A DNA stretch of 11,850 nucleotides from Sphaerosporella brunnea (lineage: Eukaryota > Ascomycota > Pezizomycetes > Pezizales > Pyronemataceae). The stretch lies in NCBI GenBank assembly GCA_008704415.1, contig VXIS01000613.1:1-11850 (forward strand). The letters are read 5' to 3'. Shown one piece after another: positions 8,647 to 11,850 of the stretch (position 1 is its first letter; each line of letters starts with the position of its first letter). Under the pieces are notes generated by a model, which saw only the letters and a program-made list of their open reading frames with translations, was not told where the DNA came from and made no database searches. Position numbers and translations under genes: made by a program.

Positions 8647-8688
8647 CAGGTTCAGGTTCAGACTGGTTCAGGTTAACGTTCAGGTTCG
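8647..8688 (+). repeat. CAGGTT hexamer repeat patch, imperfect
   Basis: Four exact CAGGTT units (8647, 8653, 8669, 8681) occur within 42 bases, with two diverged units between. The unit is one step away from telomere-like hexamers but is not TTAGGG, so a telomeric origin is not supported. Confidence 0.7.
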
Positions 8689-9360
8689 TCAAAACAACGG
8701 CTGGCACGAGCAAGAAGGCCTCGAAGGCCACCACTAGATATTGCTGAATATTTCCACAATCTCAGGGTTGGGGTTTCGACGACCTCAGATCTACCCAGCA
8801 TGATGGATGCCGCAGCTGCACATGTGCGTGCAAGACATCTATCATAACCAACCCGATCACAGAATTTACAAACGGGCGGGCAGGCGTTCCTGCGGCGCGC
8901 GCACCTTGCAAGTCACTTGTCCACCACCCTCAAAAAAAATAATCCTTTTTTTCGAAAAATGACCGCCGTCATTGGAGTACGGATGATCAACACCAGGACA
9001 AGGAGCTTCGTCACCAATAGGAAAAAAAGAAAACAAAAAACAAAAAAAAAAAAAAAACACCCCGAGCGAGAAGCCAGTTGACACCAGCGGAATAAGAAGA
9101 GCCACGGGACTTTCTTTTCCTGCATGCGCAGCTCTAGCCGGAAGGCTTTGCCGGTCACGGATTAATTTTCTCTTCCTTAAGCGTGGACGTGTTTCAGCCG
9201 TCTCTACATCGGAGAAAATTCAGCCGGAATCTGGCCGGTGATAATTTCCGCATTTAGGAGCGTTCACGGAACTTGACGGCGGCACGGGATTATAGGCGTG
9301 GCGAGCAAGTACTGGCTGAGCTGTTAAGCTGTCAAAAAAAAAAATAGTAGTCGATCTTTA

Positions 9361-10048
9361 ACCCCAGCGGATGATCTACAGTCCGTGCTGCCGCAACACA
9401 ACATTGAAACCTCACGATCCGAGAAAAGATCCGAGTCCTTCAGGCGTATGCAGGAAGTTCTCGTGCATGTGAGGACCCGCCAGTTTCGCCTCACCACTTT
9501 CCGTCTGGAGTAGGAGACTCCAGTGACCCTGACGGCGTGGGGATCGATCTTCAATGTGAATACATACGTGGAGACTCTTCTCGCGATCAAAGATACTGAA
9601 ATCTCCGGCCAGCTTCAGATCTACGGGCTTCCAATACCACGGGCCGGCGGGTCAACAATAGTGTAGGTACTTACATACATACGCCACGTTGCATGCACAG
9701 ACATTGATTGGAGCCTCCAGATCGGATAGATACCAGTGATCTGGAACTCACACACTCAACTCGGAGATTCGCCGGGGCCGGCGGCAGCGATGAAGAGGGT
9801 GATCTACAGCTTACCGTCAAAAAAGTCTCCATTCTTGGTCGCCTTGATCACCCGTGGCCACGCTCGCTCTTCTATGCGCTGGCGAGCGAGCAAATGATCA
9901 GCAGTGCATGTTGGTACACCACATCGTGCATCCAATTCACGACAAGACCTATCGATCGGGCGGATACCTCCAGTGATCTGGATCCCCGCCGCGCCGCGGC
10001 GATGAAGCGGGTGATCTCCATTGCCGTGAGCCTGTCATCTTAATCCGC
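9361..10048. repeat. Degraded direct-repeat family
   Basis: CCAGTGATCTGGA occurs exactly at 9733-9745 and 9970-9982. Each copy is followed by GCGATGAAG(A/C)GGGTGATCT (9787-9805 and 9999-10017), with different spacing. A related CCAGTGACC occurs at about 9519. GCGGATGATCT recurs at 9367-9377 and 10694-10704. An 18-base stretch at 9914-9931 recurs at 10712-10729 with one mismatch. These are partial, diverged copies of a common unit. No protein frame is seen. Confidence 0.6.
9862..9891. repeat. 8-bp perfect stem with 14-base loop
   Basis: GCTCGCTC (9862-9869) and GAGCGAGC (9884-9891) are exact complements. The hairpin lies between two units of the degraded repeat family. It is not followed by a T run, so a terminator is not suggested. 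Confidence 0.6.
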
Positions 10049-10413
10049 CGTTAGTTAGCTCATTGGAAGACTTCCCGCAGGAATCTAGAAGGGTTTAGGA
10101 GTCAGAGACCGTGTCTGAAAGGGTCCCTCATTCCCGTTGGGCTGATTTCCAAAAGTAAAGCGATCGTTGCCTTCACACCACCACCGGTCGAGGGCGACGT
10201 CACGGCCGATGTTTTATGGCTACTCAGAGCGACCACCGCCCCAATCATCTTGCGCGACCCAAATCTTTGGACATCTGGAAGCCTGAGACCCCCCCCTCCC
10301 TCTCTATTCGTCTGGAACGCCGGTTTTCCAGAAAAATAAGGTATCAAAGCTTCCAGATCCCTTCTAAACCCTTCTAGACGGCTGCGGGAAGCCTTCCATT
10401 GACCACGTTAGTT
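10049..10413. mobile_element. MITE-like non-autonomous DNA transposon with 8-bp target duplication
   Basis: The terminal inverted repeats are 10057 onward and 10405 backward. They align without gaps over about 44 bases at about 36 matches, with cores CTTCCCGCAG and TCTAGAAGGGTTTA. Directly outside both ends lies CGTTAGTT (10049-10056 and 10406-10413), an 8-bp direct repeat that fits a target-site duplication. The body is 349 bp and encodes no transposase, so movement would need an enzyme from elsewhere. An 8-bp duplication is typical of hAT elements and also of some others. The ends do not match the usual hAT CAG/TAG start, so the superfamily is open. An internal TCAGA/TCTGA hairpin sits near the left end. 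Confidence 0.75.
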
Positions 10414-10796
10414 CTCTTCCCCTTGCCATCCAGTAAGCTGGAGGGGGTTGGGGGTCAAGCCAATTCAAACCTCGAGATCAAAAATAGCCAGGTTCTCCTG
10501 CAGTTACGGAAATACTCTGGCGATGTATACTCTACACCCCTTACATACTTCCTTCCTTCCTTCCTTTCCTCAGGTACACGAAACATCCACACGTGGACCT
10601 GCAGGACTTAACACGTATTTGCGTCTATCTATCTACAACTATCCTTACCTACATACATCAAACGGTACATACTTACCCAGTGACCTGAATCAGGCGGATG
10701 ATCTTCGTAGAGTACAGCACATCGTGCATAGGTAAGCTCTCGTCCTTCCTTCCTTCGCCTTGCTGCGTGCATATAGATCTGTGGTGGCCTGACCCG
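10414..10796. other. Intergenic, no gene seen; G-rich patch and repeat copies
   Basis: A G-rich patch lies at about 10440-10453. TTCC repeats occur at about 10551-10569 and again at about 10742-10755. A further copy of the degraded repeat (GCGGATGATCT to CACATCGTGCAT) lies at 10694-10729. There is no supported coding frame. Confidence 0.6.
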
Positions 10797-11850
10797 CATC
10801 ACCACCATCACGGCGGCCATACATAGCAATGTATACCCGCCGTCGCCGCAAACACCTCGCTGTGGCTGAAGCTGCAAGTACATAGTGTATATGCGAGTCA
10901 TGCAGTGCATGCCGGTGCATGCATATGTGATGCCATGCTATGCCATGTCATGTCATGTCATGCAATGCGGCAGACTTACTTTTCTTTCTTTCTTTTCTTT
11001 CTTTGCCCCCCATCCCCCCCATCCATTTATGTAACCCCCTCCCCATTTTTTTTTTTTAAATTTTTTTTTTTTTCATTCTTTATCGTTTATTTGTTGATTT
11101 ATCCATCTATTTAAAGGTTAGGTGGGGCGAAGGTGGGGACCGTGGGGGGTTACTTTTTAATCTAATCGCCCAGTTTTCTTTTTTTTCTTTAATACCGAAT
11201 AAGAAATCCCGGCATCAAAATCCGCGTCCCTCCTGCATAATGACATACCCCTCCAAAAGCACACAACTCCTCGATTCAGGCAACCGGGGGCGGCCTAGCC
11301 GGTTGGTTACCAAACTTTTTTTTAAAAAAAAGTTTGGTAACCAACCGGCTAGGCCGCCCCCGGTTGCCTGAATCGAGGAGTTGTGTGCTTTTGGAGGGGT
11401 ATGTCATTATGCAGGAGGGACGCGGATTTTGATGCCGGGATTTCTTATTCGGTATTAAAGAAAAAAAGAAAACTGGGCGATTAGATTAAAAAGTAACCCC
11501 CCACGGTCCCCACCTTCGCCCCACCTAACCTTTAAATAGATGGATAAATCAACAAATAAACGATAAAGAATGAAAAAAAAAAAAAATTTAAAAAAAAAAA
11601 ATGGGGAGGGGGTTACATAAATGGATGGGGGGGATGGGGGGCAAAGAAAGAAAAGAAAGAAAGAAAAGTAAGTCTGCCGCATTGCATGACATGACATGAC
11701 ATGGCATAGCATGGCATCACATATGCATGCACCGGCATGCACTGCATGACTCGCATATACACTATGTACTTGCAGCTTCAGCCACAGCGAGGTGTTTGCG
11801 GCGACGGCGGGTATACATTGCTATGTATGGCCGCCGTGATGGTGGTGATG
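10797..11850. repeat. Giant spacer-free palindrome (2 x 527 bases), open at the window end
   Basis: The axis lies between 11323 and 11324, in the middle of T8A8. Reading outward, the two arms match base for base to the end of the window. The only differences are two homopolymer lengths: T8 versus A7 (about 11179-11186 versus 11461-11467) and T13 versus A14 (about 11061-11073 versus 11573-11586). Arm content is CATG-rich and TTTC-rich simple sequence with poly-T/poly-A tracts. The outer boundary is not visible. Confidence 0.95.
10910..10970 (+). repeat. CATG-rich repeat patch (mirrored in the other palindrome arm)
   Basis: Many CATG tetramers occur, including tandem GTCAT units just before CAATGCGG. 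The same patch is present inverted at about 11677-11737 because it lies in the palindrome arm. It can form short local foldbacks of its own. Confidence 0.7.

Larger units (their letters stand above)
8060..9360. other. Intergenic, no gene seen; short palindrome, CAGGTT repeats, poly(A)
   Basis: No coding region can be supported. Features seen are a 16-bp palindrome (8375-8390), CAGGTT repeats (8647-8688) and an A-rich tract with A16 at 9042-9057. The Phe-rich minus frames at about 8866-9158 are caused by the A runs. Confidence 0.6.

Noticed and set aside
8647..8688. Interstitial telomere repeat
   Set aside because: The unit is CAGGTT, not the fungal TTAGGG, and only four exact copies are present.
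10905..11114. Mirror-image frames at 10905-11114 (plus) and 11455-11742 (minus)
   Set aside because: They are the same simple-sequence arm read from both sides of the palindrome. They diverge only because of homopolymer length changes.
11280..11370. Telomere or hairpin chromosome end
   Set aside because: There are no TTAGGG-type repeats anywhere near, and the axis is a plain T8A8. An artefact or inverted duplication explains it better.

Overview
The window looks like nuclear DNA of a filamentous ascomycete (Pezizomycotina). It holds one convincing protein gene, on the minus strand. The gene has short introns of 51 to 76 bases with GTAAGT or GTATGC donors and CTGAC or TACTAAC branch sites. 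The flanks are long, non-coding and rich in homopolymers and microsatellites. The species cannot be named from this sequence.

The gene spans 5796 to 2741 (minus) in four coding exons and encodes a LARP1-type RNA-binding protein of 957 residues. In order, the protein has a disordered Ser/Pro/Ala-rich N-terminus, RGG/RG boxes, a La motif whose core spans intron 2, and a C-terminal DM15 region. DM15 is the cap and 5'TOP mRNA-binding module that defines LARP1 proteins. Two of three DM15 cap-pocket residues recalled from human LARP1 are replaced here (Arg to Lys and Tyr to Met).

Upstream (5797 to about 7230) is a stretch almost free of ATG on the gene's sense strand. There is one ATG in about 1.43 kb, against about twenty on the other strand. 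That one ATG sits inside a plausible 5' UTR intron (6733 to 6404). I read this as a long leader selected against upstream starts. It also contains a seven-run G-quadruplex motif on the template strand, so the RNA would be C/U-rich. A CCAAT box next to a long poly(dA:dT) tract lies near 6843-6874.

The left flank (1-2740) holds the 3' UTR and terminator of the gene plus intergenic DNA. It carries four long poly(A) tracts, all on the plus strand, a C13 tract, several microsatellites and a structured inverted repeat around 1287-1408. I see no gene there.

The right flank (7230-10796) also lacks a convincing gene. It holds an unassigned open frame near 7664-8059, a 16-bp perfect palindrome, a CAGGTT repeat patch and a family of degraded direct repeats between 9.36 and 10.73 kb. 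It also contains a well-formed 349-bp non-autonomous DNA transposon (MITE-like) with about 44-bp terminal inverted repeats and an 8-bp target duplication.

The last 1,054 bases (10797-11850) form a spacer-free inverted duplication that runs off the window. The two 527-base arms differ only by two single-base homopolymer length changes. It is either a fold-back assembly or library artefact at a contig end, or a recent inverted duplication.
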